Origin: a virus
DNA length: 24,130 nt
Virus record (IMG/VR): IMGVR_UViG_3300020395_000102
Location: 1 to 24,130 of that record
Direction: 5' to 3' (one strand)
In this document: positions 5,486-12,850 of the stretch, piece after piece
Layout: every line of letters starts with the position of its first letter
How positions within the stretch are numbered: position 1 is the stretch's first letter
Notes under the pieces: model-generated
Seen by the model: the letters and a program-made list of their open reading frames with translations, nothing else
Databases searched by the model: none
What the model was told of the DNA's origin: nothing
Translations under genes and position numbers: made by a program

Positions 5486-6908
5486 AACTAAATTTCTCCT
5501 CATTGTAGTATTTGATGCGTTCAATAAGATGATTCAAAGTGTAGTTTTGCTTTGAACCTTTCTTACAATCATCAGCTACATCGTATAGAGTCGCCTCTAC
5601 CTTACCAGAACCTTTTCTGAGAACTCGGCCAATTGATTGGAGAGTTCTAATTCTGGACTTGGAGGGACTGGCGAAGACGATGTTGTGCAACCGCTTAATG
5701 TTGATCCCAGTGCTAAAAGTGCCATAGGAAGCAACAATAATTGCATCATTTTCTTGTTCAGTAATTGCACGGACTTCTTCTCGATCTTCAGTGTCAACAC
5801 CACCATGTACAAAGAACACAGGGCGTTCATTAGTATTTATGAGGTCATATAGTATCTGTCCATGGGTAGCAACCCTACTAAACAGTATCAAAGTATTACC
5901 CTTCAAGTCTAATGCTAGGTTTCTAATGAATCTATTTCTCTTTTCGTGTCCTATAAGATACTCTATCTCATCTTGATAAGTATCAAACACCTGTCCTTCA
6001 TGCCTTAGAAGCAATACTTTTATTTTTAGTTTGGCAAGATATCCTGCTTCCTGAAGTTCTGCAGTATTGATAATCTTATATGATGGTCCGAAAAGACCTT
6101 CTAGAACCCACTTATGAGTTTGAGTACCATCTAAAGTACCAGTAAATCCATACCGATATTTGGTATCATACATCTTAGTCATGATACTGACTAGAGATTT
6201 TGATTTGAATTGGTGTGCTTCATCCCCTATGACCACATCAAATCTATGAAACCATTTCTTAGGGAGCTTGTAAATTGATTGCCAAGTTGATATAATAACC
6301 TTCTTAGGACTTATCAAATCCTTACCTGCATAAATCTTATGGCAAAATTTTTCGACATCCCAACCATACTCTACAAAGTCCTTATACATCTGTTCTACAA
6401 GAGAGGTAGTAGGAACAATAATAAGAGTATCCCTACCAGTCTCGGCATGGTATCTCGTTATAGAATAAATCATCAGGGATTTCCCAGAACCCGTAGGAGA
6501 TATAATAAGCCTCCGATTTCTTTTTAGTGCATCACATACTCCATCTATCTGATAGTCTCTCGGTTTATATTTCGAGATAGCAGTCATATAATCTTTTACA
6601 CCCTCACGAGATATCTTATCCGTCTCATCGTAAGGTAGTCCATAATACTTACTATCCTCAAACTCAAATTTATAGTCATACCTTTTACAGAATGACGCTA
6701 CCTTATCTAATAGTCCTACGTATATCTCACCTTTGTTTATATTATATAATCTTATCTTACCATCCCAATACTTACTACGGTACTGTGGCATGAACTTAGC
6801 ACCAGGTACATCAAATGTAAATTCATCTGACAGTTCATGTGCCACATGGGGATCACATTCTATCTGAAGAAAGACTTCGTTCTTCTTCTTGATAACAAGA
6901 TTAGCCAT
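5460..6908 (-). CDS. uvsW: UvsW-type DNA/RNA helicase
   Basis: A 482-residue superfamily 2 helicase. I place the start at the ATG at 6908 (MANLVIKKK), which overlaps the uvsY stop by 8 bases; upstream codons lie inside uvsY. Motifs in order: Q-like YKPRDYQ at 114-120, Walker A SPTGSGKS at 137-144, DEAH at 229-232, motif III FTGT at 255-258, and motif VI QSIGRVLRKG at 424-433. The first about 100 residues match the small DNA-binding N-domain of T4 UvsW. In T4, UvsW unwinds R-loops and branched DNA, shuts down origin-dependent initiation and promotes recombination-dependent replication. Its neighbour uvsY and the nearby gp46/47 form the same pathway. Confidence 0.96.
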   Translation of the reverse strand: MANLVIKKKNEVFLQIECDPHVAHELSDEFTFDVPGAKFMPQYRSKYWDGKIRLYNINKGEIYVGLLDKVASFCKRYDYKFEFEDSKYYGLPYDETDKISREGVKDYMTAISKYKPRDYQIDGVCDALKRNRRLIISPTGSGKSLMIYSITRYHAETGRDTLIIVPTTSLVEQMYKDFVEYGWDVEKFCHKIYAGKDLISPKKVIISTWQSIYKLPKKWFHRFDVVIGDEAHQFKSKSLVSIMTKMYDTKYRYGFTGTLDGTQTHKWVLEGLFGPSYKIINTAELQEAGYLAKLKIKVLLLRHEGQVFDTYQDEIEYLIGHEKRNRFIRNLALDLKGNTLILFSRVATHGQILYDLINTNERPVFFVHGGVDTEDREEVRAITEQENDAIIVASYGTFSTGINIKRLHNIVFASPSKSRIRTLQSIGRVLRKGSGKVEATLYDVADDCKKGSKQNYTLNHLIERIKYYNEEKFSYEIIQIKI

Positions 6909-7359
6909 AACCTGCAGAGAACCTACGCCATTCAATAGCATTTTTTATTTGGTAGGTTCTATTAGAAACTTGCTTTAGTATCTCTTCGAGATACCTTAAC
7001 ATTGTGTCGTAGTATTCGATCTTCAATTTAGTCTTAGACAGTTTTTGATCTGCCTCAAGATATAATTTGAGATCTTCTTTATCTCTGACTTTATATGGGA
7101 ATGGTTCCTCAGCATAAATGTCTGCGGTTGCTTTCCCAGTGTAATAGTTTCTACGTTCTAATAGAGTATTGTTATACTGCTGTTCGTCACGCTTTCGCAT
7201 GAGCAGTATCGTATTATATAGGTCGTAATACTTGGCGTGGAGTTGTGGTATTTTTAGCGACTCACTATCAAGTTCATCTTGATTCATATTGGAGTCTTTA
7301 TCCCACATTGACTGTATTGCTTCTACAGTGCAGGGGTTAGACTTTTTTTCCATTGACAT
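6901..7359 (-). CDS. uvsY: UvsY recombination mediator
   Basis: A 152-residue, mostly helical, charged protein. Its C-terminal half (EYYDTMLRYLEEILKQVSNRTYQIKNAIEWRRFSAG) fits the UvsY pattern, and it sits directly upstream of uvsW as in other T4-like cyanophages. UvsY hexamers load the UvsX recombinase on gp32-coated single-stranded DNA. The start is unclear: an upstream TTG at 7362, ATG at 7359 and ATG at 7353 are all in frame and all lie within the last codons of gp3, with no clear Shine-Dalgarno sequence. T4 UvsY is 137 residues, so all choices are of plausible length. The end overlaps uvsW by 8 bases. Confidence 0.88.
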   Translation of the reverse strand: MSMEKKSNPCTVEAIQSMWDKDSNMNQDELDSESLKIPQLHAKYYDLYNTILLMRKRDEQQYNNTLLERRNYYTGKATADIYAEEPFPYKVRDKEDLKLYLEADQKLSKTKLKIEYYDTMLRYLEEILKQVSNRTYQIKNAIEWRRFSAGYG

Positions 7360-7915
7360 CAATCACATCAAAAATCGTATAACGGAAGGAGGCTTGTGCC
7401 GTATAATATTGTTGTTGCTCACTAGTAGCATTGAATGGAATACCACTCAAACTAATAGGGAACAGGTCTTTAAATTTTATTCTTACACTTGGATTGTAAT
7501 CACTATTGATAATCATCAGAGTTGCATCTGATCTTTCATTGAATCTATCATCCTCATCTATAGTAGGATAAAATCTATCCTCTTTAGTGAGTTCACTATA
7601 CTGTGATATAGATTCAGGAAAACCTAGTGAAGTAATCCATTGGTATAACTGGAGATAGTTTTCCATATCTTCATCTACCATGAAACTAAGAGTCAAGTCA
7701 CCGTACTGCAACTTATCACCTGGTACTGGTATGTTCTTTAGATATGTTCTTTGTTCAGCAACACCCAATTGGACATCTGGTATGTTGGCTTGATTGCACA
7801 AGAAATCTACCTTGGGACAACGTTCTAATAAGAATTTAAAACCAACTATTGATAAAAAATTTCTATTAGAAGTCTCTTGCCACTCCTTTGGGTGTACTGA
7901 TTTTCTTGTTGGCAT
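7337..7915 (-). CDS. gp3: Tail completion / tail tube terminator protein gp3
   Basis: A 192-residue structural protein. Residues 19-58 (FLSIVGFKFLLER, CPKVDFLCNQANIPDVQLG) and the following PGDKL...LTLSFMVDEDMENYLQLYQWI are typical of tail-tube-like folds: strands, a loop, then an acidic helix. In T4-like cyanophages the gene between gp23 and uvsY is normally annotated gp3, which caps the tail tube and helps stabilise the sheath; position supports the same call here. I could not align it residue by residue to T4 gp3, so another tube or baseplate protein of the same fold remains possible. Its ATG shares one base with the stop of the preceding small gene (TGATG). Confidence 0.68.
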   Translation of the reverse strand: MPTRKSVHPKEWQETSNRNFLSIVGFKFLLERCPKVDFLCNQANIPDVQLGVAEQRTYLKNIPVPGDKLQYGDLTLSFMVDEDMENYLQLYQWITSLGFPESISQYSELTKEDRFYPTIDEDDRFNERSDATLMIINSDYNPSVRIKFKDLFPISLSGIPFNATSEQQQYYTAQASFRYTIFDVIDVNGKKV

Positions 7916-8118
7916 CAGTAGTCGTACTCGTCTAATATCTCCAATGCATTATTTAGGGCTTGTTGGGCAGCCCATCTTTCTTTACTGTTCCATTGTGGAT
8001 ACCAATGTTTATCATCTATCCCCTTTTTTATATTGAGAAGACGTGATTCCATATCCACTTTCTTAAGTCTTCCGTTCATATATTCTGGGTACTGAGGAAA
8101 TTTTGGTTGAGGTTTCAA
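7915..8118 (-). CDS. Small protein upstream of gp3, unknown
   Basis: A 67-residue ORF whose first possible start is a TTG at 8118; an ATG at 8079 would remove 13 residues. Neither has a clear Shine-Dalgarno sequence. The product starts with a Pro/Lys-rich segment (KPQPKFPQYPEY) and ends in a helix with aromatic and acidic residues (WAAQQALNNALEILDEYDY). It shares a stop/start base with gp3 (TGATG), which supports real translation. I do not recognise it. It belongs to a run of small proteins between gp23 and gp3. Confidence 0.6.
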   Translation of the reverse strand: MKPQPKFPQYPEYMNGRLKKVDMESRLLNIKKGIDDKHWYPQWNSKERWAAQQALNNALEILDEYDY

Positions 8119-8129
8119 GGTGATTATTG

Positions 8130-8297
8130 TTACCGTCGTATAGTACTTAGGTAATCTAACACTTGATTTCGGACTTCCATCAGCTCATGATAACATTTCT
8201 GGTTGTGAGCACAGTTCCTAAGTTTAGGGTCAGGTTTATGAACACTCTCTGTAAAGATAGTGAGAGCATCATTCCACTTTTCATTTTTTTCATTCAT
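8130..8297 (-). CDS. 55-residue protein with a Cys/His cluster
   Basis: A short ORF from the ATG at 8297, overlapping the stop of the preceding gene by ATGA, and ending in TAA at 8130. The product is 55 residues and polar, starting MNEKNEKWNDAL and ending YLSTIRR. It has two Cys and two His closely spaced: C29, H31, C35 and H37 (a CxHx3CxH arrangement), which could bind a metal, though it is short for a zinc finger. The ATGA overlap and the fact that it fills the gap between two small genes argue that it is real. Function unknown. Confidence 0.55.
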   Translation of the reverse strand: MNEKNEKWNDALTIFTESVHKPDPKLRNCAHNQKCYHELMEVRNQVLDYLSTIRR

Positions 8298-8566
8298 GAT
8301 ACTTTACCGCCCCAATCGGAATTGGGATCCATATAACGAAATCCAGATCCCTCTGGATATATGTATTTACCATTCTCATCAAAGTTTGGACCTACCTTTT
8401 TTGCAGGGTATGTGGGGTATGGTCTCTTACCTTCCCTCATTTCATTACCCCTTCTTCTTCTCATTTGATTGCCAGTCTCATGATCTTCTGGCATAGTTGG
8501 CCAAGAAGTACCTAGTATCTCCTTGATCATTTCTCTGGTGTAACCATTTGGATGTTTGTCAGTCAT
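8294..8566 (-). CDS. 90-residue polar protein, unknown
   Basis: A 90-residue ORF starting at ATG 8566. The product is hydrophilic, with an N-terminal PNGYTREMIKEILG segment, a run of four Arg (MRRRRGNEM) near residue 37 and a Gly/Pro/Tyr-rich second half (YPTYPAKKVGPNF, YPEGSGFRYMDP, WGGKVS). It has no membrane segment. A TATAAT box lies 5 bases before the start codon, straight after the terminator at 8581-8608, so its message may be nearly leaderless if that box is used. The stop overlaps the next ORF by ATGA. I do not recognise the family. Confidence 0.65.
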   Translation of the reverse strand: MTDKHPNGYTREMIKEILGTSWPTMPEDHETGNQMRRRRGNEMREGKRPYPTYPAKKVGPNFDENGKYIYPEGSGFRYMDPNSDWGGKVS

Positions 8567-8570
8567 TAGT

Positions 8571-8576
8571 ATTATA
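8571..8576 (-). promoter_or_regulatory. TATAAT box directly after a terminator
   Basis: The minus strand reads seven T, ATGC, TATAAT, almost the same as the arrangement at 542-558 (seven T, ATGT, TATAAT). No good -35 is present 16 to 18 bases upstream, where the terminator lies. Transcription would begin near the start codon of the 90-residue gene. Confidence 0.35.
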
Positions 8577-8580
8577 GCAT

Positions 8581-8608
8581 AAAAAAAGAGACCCTATTGG
8601 GGTCTCTT
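8581..8608 (-). terminator. Rho-independent terminator in the small-gene cluster
   Basis: Minus strand: AAGAGACCC, loop CAATA, GGGTCTCTT with the T run extended to seven (8587-8581). The stem is at least 7 bp and GC-rich. It lies after the 70-residue gene and the doubtful 41-codon ORF. Confidence 0.88.
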
Positions 8609-8719
8609 ATAGATTTGTGGGTGGGTTATATGTGCCACCAATATCAATAATAATTCAGCATTTCTTTTGCTGCTACTACATATGGTCTCAATTTCTTTAA
8701 GAGGTAGTACCGATTCCAT
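8594..8719 (-). CDS. Doubtful 41-residue ORF or remains of a broken gene
   Basis: The ATG at 8719 lies 2 bases after the stop of the 70-residue gene and has a strong GGAGG and AAAGG upstream. It gives 41 codons that stop inside the next terminator stem. However, the two other minus frames also contain protein-like pieces. One, in frame with the preceding gene, reads KKLRPYVVAAKEMLNYY then stops; the other reads DIGGTYNPPTNL and stops exactly at the terminator edge (8607). Joined, they look like the end of a small protein split by one or two indels. Either a short gene starts here or this is a decayed gene; I cannot decide from sequence alone. Confidence 0.3.
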   Translation of the reverse strand: MESVLPLKEIETICSSSKRNAELLLILVAHITHPQIYKRPQ

Positions 8720-8721
8720 GA

Positions 8722-8934
8722 TTACCTTTCCCCCTCCATCGTTTTGACGATCCTATCAGCAAGTGATTCTATCTGATCATCTGTTGGATATAAGGGATAG
8801 TCGTTTGGATCTTGGTTGACACCTTTCTCATCTAGGTATTCGTACCTTTGTCTAGTTTCATAATAACGACTTTGTAGTCTGTTTTCTGCTAATTGCAGAC
8901 ACTCAAAACGGAGTTCGTATGGGTTTCTGGCCAT
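8722..8934 (-). CDS. 70-residue protein following gp23, unknown
   Basis: A 70-residue ORF with a helical, aromatic and charged product: ARNPYELRFECLQLAENRL, then RQRYEYLDEKG, a Pro/Tyr-rich linker (DYPLYPT) and a C-terminal helix DDQIESLADRIVKTMEGER. It has no membrane segment. It is the first gene after the gp23 terminator and is preceded by a perfect T4-type late promoter motif at 8986-8993, giving a leader of about 45 nt. I believe similar small proteins follow the capsid gene in other cyanophages, but I cannot name a function. Confidence 0.7.
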   Translation of the reverse strand: MARNPYELRFECLQLAENRLQSRYYETRQRYEYLDEKGVNQDPNDYPLYPTDDQIESLADRIVKTMEGER

Positions 8935-8985
8935 AATCGTATGTGATGTGACTGAGTATGCTCTTACTGTAGTAAGATGCGAATA

Positions 8986-8993
8986 TATTTATA
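8986..8993 (-). promoter_or_regulatory. T4-type late promoter TATAAATA
   Basis: A perfect TATAAATA on the minus strand starts one base after the seven-T tail of the gp23 terminator, so late transcription restarts at once for the small-gene cluster. gp55, encoded in this window, is the expected recognition factor. Confidence 0.7.
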
Positions 8994-8994
8994 C

Positions 8995-9021
8995 AAAAAA
9001 AGAGACCCCCGAAGGAGTCTC
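8995..9021 (-). terminator. UUCG-tetraloop terminator after gp23
   Basis: Minus strand: GAGACTCC, loop TTCG, GGGGTCTC, then seven T (9001-8995). The stem is 8 bp with one U-G pair and the C(UUCG)G tetraloop is exceptionally stable. It lies 19 bases after the gp23 stop codon. Confidence 0.93.
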
Positions 9022-9040
9022 TTGAATCTTGTAATATAAA

Positions 9041-10450
9041 TTACATGAGGTTAGTAACTTTAACACGTCTGTAGTAACGGTTAGAGTCTTTCTTGATAGC
9101 ACCAAGACCTTGAGTTGTTCCCTCAGCGAATGGGTTTGCAACCATTCCGTATCTTGTCTTGAAGCCAATTTTTGGTTGGAATGTGTCCTGACCAACAGCA
9201 CGAACCATCTGTAGTGGAACGTATGGGCAGTAGAACAGTCCTGCGTCATAAGGTGAAGAACCTTTATAACCCATGACGTAATACTGGTTAGCGTCAAGGT
9301 TAGCAGCGAATGGATCGATGTATACCTTGTAGCGTCCGTTAAGTGTACCAGCGAATGTGTTACCTGTGTCGTCAACCTGTAGGTTAGCGTTCAATGCAGG
9401 TGTGTAATCTAACTGGCCAGCAGCTGTAAGTGCAGAAGCAACGTCAGCAGAGCAAAGGATGATGTTACCCTTTCCACGACGAGTTCTTTGTGCGATAGCG
9501 TTAGCATCACGCTCTAGCTGGAAGATCATACCTTTGAACTTCTCAACCATCCATCTTCCGTTTGAGTCAGTGTCTAGGTCGAATACACCAGTAGATGCTG
9601 TGTTTGTCTGAGCACCTGCTTCTGCAGTCTTGTAGATTGTACGGATGATTTCTCTGTTGATCTCAGCGAGGATCTCAGTAGAGAGGATGTTTGCAAGTTC
9701 AGCTTCTGCATCTAGACCATGAATTGCTTTAAGGTCTTGAGCAAGTTCTAAACTGTACTCTGCTTTCAACGCACGAGACTTAGCAGTAACGCTAACTTTC
9801 TCGATGGAGAATGCCATCTCCCTGAAGTCATTAGAAGTTGTATTGTCTCCTAATTTTTCAGAGTCTTGAGTCTTGAAGCCTTGACCAGTTGCATAGTTAC
9901 CAGAAACACCACCATTAAGAATAGCAGGGTTTGTTCCTAGTTGAGCAGTAGTACCGAAACCAACTGCAACTCCTTCGTCAGAACCACCAGTGTAATCACC
10001 CTGTGTGAGTGAAGCAGCTGAGTTCTGTGCAGAGAATGCAGAATCTGGTTCGTTGAATAATGCCTCTGTTCCTTGCTGATTGTCGTAACGACTTCTCATT
10101 GCAAAGATAAGTCCAGTAGGACCATTCATTGGCTGAACACCAGCAAGATCGTATGCCACCAAGTTAGGCATTGAACGACGAATCAAGCTGATAAGTACTG
10201 GGTCGAAACCAGCAACAGGTCCAGCAGCAGTAGCACCACCACTAAAACCTGCTGTACCAGCAGATGCAGGGTCTGTGTTTACTGTTGGAGGAGCTTCTGA
10301 TAAGAATGCTCTCTCTTCTCTTAAAAATCTTTCTTGGTTTTCTAGAAGTTGTGCGGTAACTGCTTTCCTATGGTTGTCCTTGATATTATCAAGTCCTTCT
10401 GCCTCTAGGAGAGGAGCCCACTTCTTCTGCAATTGTGCAGAGTTAAACAT
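9041..10450 (-). CDS. gp23: Major capsid protein gp23
   Basis: A 469-residue HK97-fold capsid protein of the T4 type; cyanophage gp23 is typically about this long. The first 52 residues are a helical, charged propeptide ending RAFLSE, then APPTVNTDPAS. LSE fits the (L/I)xE specificity of the gp21 protease, so maturation after E52 is expected. Further on, MPNLVAYDLAGVQPMNGPTGLIFAMRS is a strongly conserved gp23 segment, as are the end-region AFAEGT-like loops (NPFAEGTTQGL). It forms the hexamers of the prolate head. AAAGGA lies 8 bases before the ATG. A late promoter motif precedes gp22, with which it is probably co-transcribed, and a strong terminator follows. Codon usage looks more GC-rich than the neighbours, as expected for a very highly expressed gene. 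Confidence 0.98.
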   Translation of the reverse strand: MFNSAQLQKKWAPLLEAEGLDNIKDNHRKAVTAQLLENQERFLREERAFLSEAPPTVNTDPASAGTAGFSGGATAAGPVAGFDPVLISLIRRSMPNLVAYDLAGVQPMNGPTGLIFAMRSRYDNQQGTEALFNEPDSAFSAQNSAASLTQGDYTGGSDEGVAVGFGTTAQLGTNPAILNGGVSGNYATGQGFKTQDSEKLGDNTTSNDFREMAFSIEKVSVTAKSRALKAEYSLELAQDLKAIHGLDAEAELANILSTEILAEINREIIRTIYKTAEAGAQTNTASTGVFDLDTDSNGRWMVEKFKGMIFQLERDANAIAQRTRRGKGNIILCSADVASALTAAGQLDYTPALNANLQVDDTGNTFAGTLNGRYKVYIDPFAANLDANQYYVMGYKGSSPYDAGLFYCPYVPLQMVRAVGQDTFQPKIGFKTRYGMVANPFAEGTTQGLGAIKKDSNRYYRRVKVTNLM

Positions 10451-10488
10451 TTGGCTTTTCCTTTAAAAGTGATAAGGTTGAAGTTAAT

Positions 10489-11592
10489 CTATTGGAACTT
10501 ATGAAGTGCCTGAAGATACTGACCCATTGCTGGGCTTACGTCTTCGTTTATAGAAGTCTCTTCAGTGACTTCCTGGGACTCTTCAATTTTCTTAGGAGCA
10601 AAATATGACTCCTTTAGAGTATTGAGTTTTTCCCTGTATTGTTCTTCACTCTCAAACTCAACACCTTTAGCTAGTTCAGAAAGCTTCTCCTTTTGGGATA
10701 ATGCTAGACCTGCACTTGCTTCGTCAAGGATGTTATCGGAGACAGATACTGATAGACGCTTGGTCAAAGCGACATTACTATCAATCTGTTCGTTGAGTTT
10801 CGTCTCCATTTCATCTAGTTTAGTGACCATTGCCTCTAATACATCATATTTATCCTCAGGGATGTTAACATAATGTTCTTCAAAAAGACCTTTGAGGCCA
10901 GTCATAAAGGATTCAGAGAGTTCCCCTCTGATTCCAGACTCTACCTGAAGAGCATTCTCTTCGATCCACTCTGTAGAAACATAATGGAGGTAGTTGTCTA
11001 CTCGTTCTTGAAGAGAGGACTTCCACTCAGCCATCTGTTCTTCGATGCTGGTTTCGTACTTCTTCTCAAGCGATTCTTTTAATGAAGCAATCTTCGACTT
11101 AATAGTCGCTTCAAAGATTGTCTTCGCTTTCTCTTGGAAAGAGTCAGAGAGTTCTTCACCTTCAAACAATGCTTTTACATCGTCAGTAAGGTCGATACTA
11201 TCTTCCTGAACTGTCTCTTTCTCTTCTACGGGCTGTTCTGCAACGACTTCTTGCTTCTCGTCTGCCTCGACTTCAGCTTCTTCGTTAGCACCTCTACCAT
11301 ATCCAGATGACTTAAGTCCAACTGCCCCTAAAGGACCATCTTGTTGAACCGTACCTGCAGAACCTTTAGTCTGAACATCACCAGTCTGAGCAAATGCAGC
11401 ACCAGGTGTTTTTAACTTGTTGCTGTTGTCAGTTGGTTTACTGTTCGTAGGTGTAGGTCCACCTAGATCTTCGATTGCTGCGTTGTCAGGTACATAGTTA
11501 GGAGTGGCCTGTTTTGGTTCCGCTGGCTTAGCACCTTTGGTTACCTGGTTCTCCATCTCATGTAGTACCTCTGTGTTCTTAGAAGCTGCCAT
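10489..11592 (-). CDS. gp22: Prohead scaffold core protein gp22
   Basis: A 367-residue protein directly upstream of gp23. Residues 1-110 are low-complexity, rich in Pro, Gly, Lys and Asn. From about 110 to 160 it is very acidic (EVEADEKQEVVAEQPVEEKE), and from 140 onward it is almost wholly helical and charged, as expected of a coiled-coil scaffold. The short conserved end (SPAMGQYLQALHKF) is typical of cyanophage gp22. It forms the inner core of the prohead and is cut to peptides by gp21 before packaging. It is longer than T4 gp22 (269) because of the N-terminal extension. A perfect late promoter motif lies 38 bases upstream. Confidence 0.93.
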   Translation of the reverse strand: MAASKNTEVLHEMENQVTKGAKPAEPKQATPNYVPDNAAIEDLGGPTPTNSKPTDNSNKLKTPGAAFAQTGDVQTKGSAGTVQQDGPLGAVGLKSSGYGRGANEEAEVEADEKQEVVAEQPVEEKETVQEDSIDLTDDVKALFEGEELSDSFQEKAKTIFEATIKSKIASLKESLEKKYETSIEEQMAEWKSSLQERVDNYLHYVSTEWIEENALQVESGIRGELSESFMTGLKGLFEEHYVNIPEDKYDVLEAMVTKLDEMETKLNEQIDSNVALTKRLSVSVSDNILDEASAGLALSQKEKLSELAKGVEFESEEQYREKLNTLKESYFAPKKIEESQEVTEETSINEDVSPAMGQYLQALHKFQ

Positions 11593-11629
11593 TTTTACCA
11601 GTCCGTAGTTCCGTAGAAATTACTGTTAT

Positions 11630-11637
11630 TATTTATA
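11630..11637 (-). promoter_or_regulatory. T4-type late promoter TATAAATA upstream of gp22
   Basis: A perfect TATAAATA on the minus strand in the 47-base gap between gp21 and gp22, 37 bases before the gp22 ATG. A second identical octamer lies inside the 3' end of gp21 at 11711-11718. They would drive scaffold and capsid. Confidence 0.75.
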
Positions 11638-11639
11638 GA

Positions 11640-12287
11640 TTATAGATCCTGTAAGAACTTTTGGAAAAGCGCAAGTTTGTGCTCATCCAATTTCTTCTGA
11701 TCTACGAGGGTATTTATACTCTTTTTAACTGAAGTAAGATTCCTCTCCCGAAGAACGCTTCCTTCCCATACCCATTCTTTGCCTTCCATTACACCGTCTA
11801 CAAATGCATCGGGTGCAGAAGGATCTGCTACTATGTCAGCAGCAGTTGCCAACATGAAGTCTTCTCCAACATAAGAGATGCCTTCTTGTTGTGTGATTGA
11901 TCCCATTCCTCTAGATGAAACACCTAGTTTCACACCATCAGCAAGAAGCGATTCTGCTATCTTACCCATAGGTGTTGAAAGGATCTGTGCTTTACCTATA
12001 AAATTATTACCCTCTTGAGTAAGAGTAACGATCTTATGTGATACACGATCAAGGTTTATTTGTGGTCCATCAGGATGTCCTAGTTCTCCTAGTGCTCTTC
12101 CTTTAGAAACAAACTCCTCATTATACCTCTTTACTTCATTCACCATTGTACCGATTGGATAGCAACGCTTATTGCGATTGACTACCTCAGCCTGTAAAAA
12201 TGGTCCTTGAATATAGAGAGTTTTCTTGCCGTCTTTTTCTTCGGTAAGAATATCTACTGATTCAATTTCTTCTGAAATTAACTTCAT
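11640..12287 (-). CDS. gp21: Prohead core protease gp21
   Basis: A 215-residue serine protease of the T4 gp21 (U9/S80) type. I choose the ATG at 12287 because it overlaps the preceding stop as ATGA and has GAGG about 10 bases upstream; a longer frame with 11 extra residues exists but lies inside the upstream gene. Catalytic candidates are H71 in GELGHP and S124 or S125 in LGVSSRG, both in the conserved spacing. It sits in the prohead core, activates during assembly and cleaves gp22, gp67 and gp23 at (L/I)xE sites; a matching LSE is present in gp23 here. Confidence 0.95.
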   Translation of the reverse strand: MKLISEEIESVDILTEEKDGKKTLYIQGPFLQAEVVNRNKRCYPIGTMVNEVKRYNEEFVSKGRALGELGHPDGPQINLDRVSHKIVTLTQEGNNFIGKAQILSTPMGKIAESLLADGVKLGVSSRGMGSITQQEGISYVGEDFMLATAADIVADPSAPDAFVDGVMEGKEWVWEGSVLRERNLTSVKKSINTLVDQKKLDEHKLALFQKFLQDL

Positions 12288-12850
12288 CCTATGCCTACCT
12301 CGGAAATGTGCAATGTACATCCATCGGATGTCTCTGGTGCTAATCTAAAGATCACTGATTTCTCAATTGAAGCAGTACCAGTAAAGTCTGCTAAAGCAGA
12401 ACTGTTTGCATCGACAGTAATTGTCTGTTGATAATCATTCCACTGTTGTGGAGATGAAACAGCAGTTACTTCTTTATGAGCAATAAGAGTATTCCAAGCA
12501 CCGACTGCTGCACCACTCATAGTGATGTAGTCACCTACTCGAATCTTACTATCTGGATGGTTCAATGTTAGAACACAAGGGTTTGCTTTAGAAGCAGCCG
12601 TAACTGTTCCCCTTGCAGGATGTCCATACCTATAAAGGAATGTATCTCCTTTCGCTACATGAAAAGATCCAACACCTGCTTGAGTAGCGGTGTTACAGGC
12701 AACTATGTTACCTGCTTTCTTTTCATCTGAGCATGTCACATACAGTACACCAGATTTGATGGTCTTCGCAGCAGTGACAGCAGTAGTTGCATTAGCACTA
12801 GTGAGAGTACCGTGATCAGTAACTAGTGACAGTGGTTGTGATGCACTCAT
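12284..12850 (-). CDS. Probable virion protein between gp67 and gp21
   Basis: A 188-residue protein rich in Thr, Ala, Ser, Val and Gly, with short alternating strands (TIKSGVLYVTCSDEKKAG, TFLYRYGHPARGTVTAA, KSVIFRLAPETSDGCTLHI). There is no signal peptide, membrane segment or enzyme motif. The strand-rich make-up resembles small capsid decoration or structural domains. In T4 this slot holds gp68, a prohead core protein, which is short and acidic and does not look like this. Overlaps of ATGA on both sides (with gp67 and gp21) place it in the head-assembly operon. The role as a head protein is inferred from position and composition. Confidence 0.7.
   Translation of the reverse strand: MSASQPLSLVTDHGTLTSANATTAVTAAKTIKSGVLYVTCSDEKKAGNIVACNTATQAGVGSFHVAKGDTFLYRYGHPARGTVTAASKANPCVLTLNHPDSKIRVGDYITMSGAAVGAWNTLIAHKEVTAVSSPQQWNDYQQTITVDANSSALADFTGTASIEKSVIFRLAPETSDGCTLHISEVGIG

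Noticed and set aside
5834-5841. CATAAATA late-promoter-like octamer inside uvsW
   Set aside because: No gene start follows within a sensible distance and one-base variants are expected by chance in AT-rich coding DNA.
7337-7915. Reading this gene as baseplate wedge gp53
   Set aside because: It lacks the YGNPxLYW-type segment of gp53, and the position between capsid and uvsY fits gp3.
8989-9375. 128-codon frame overlapping the end of gp23
   Set aside because: It runs in another frame through the conserved gp23 C-terminus and through the terminator, and its composition (Thr/His/Leu/Ser) is that of a shadow frame.
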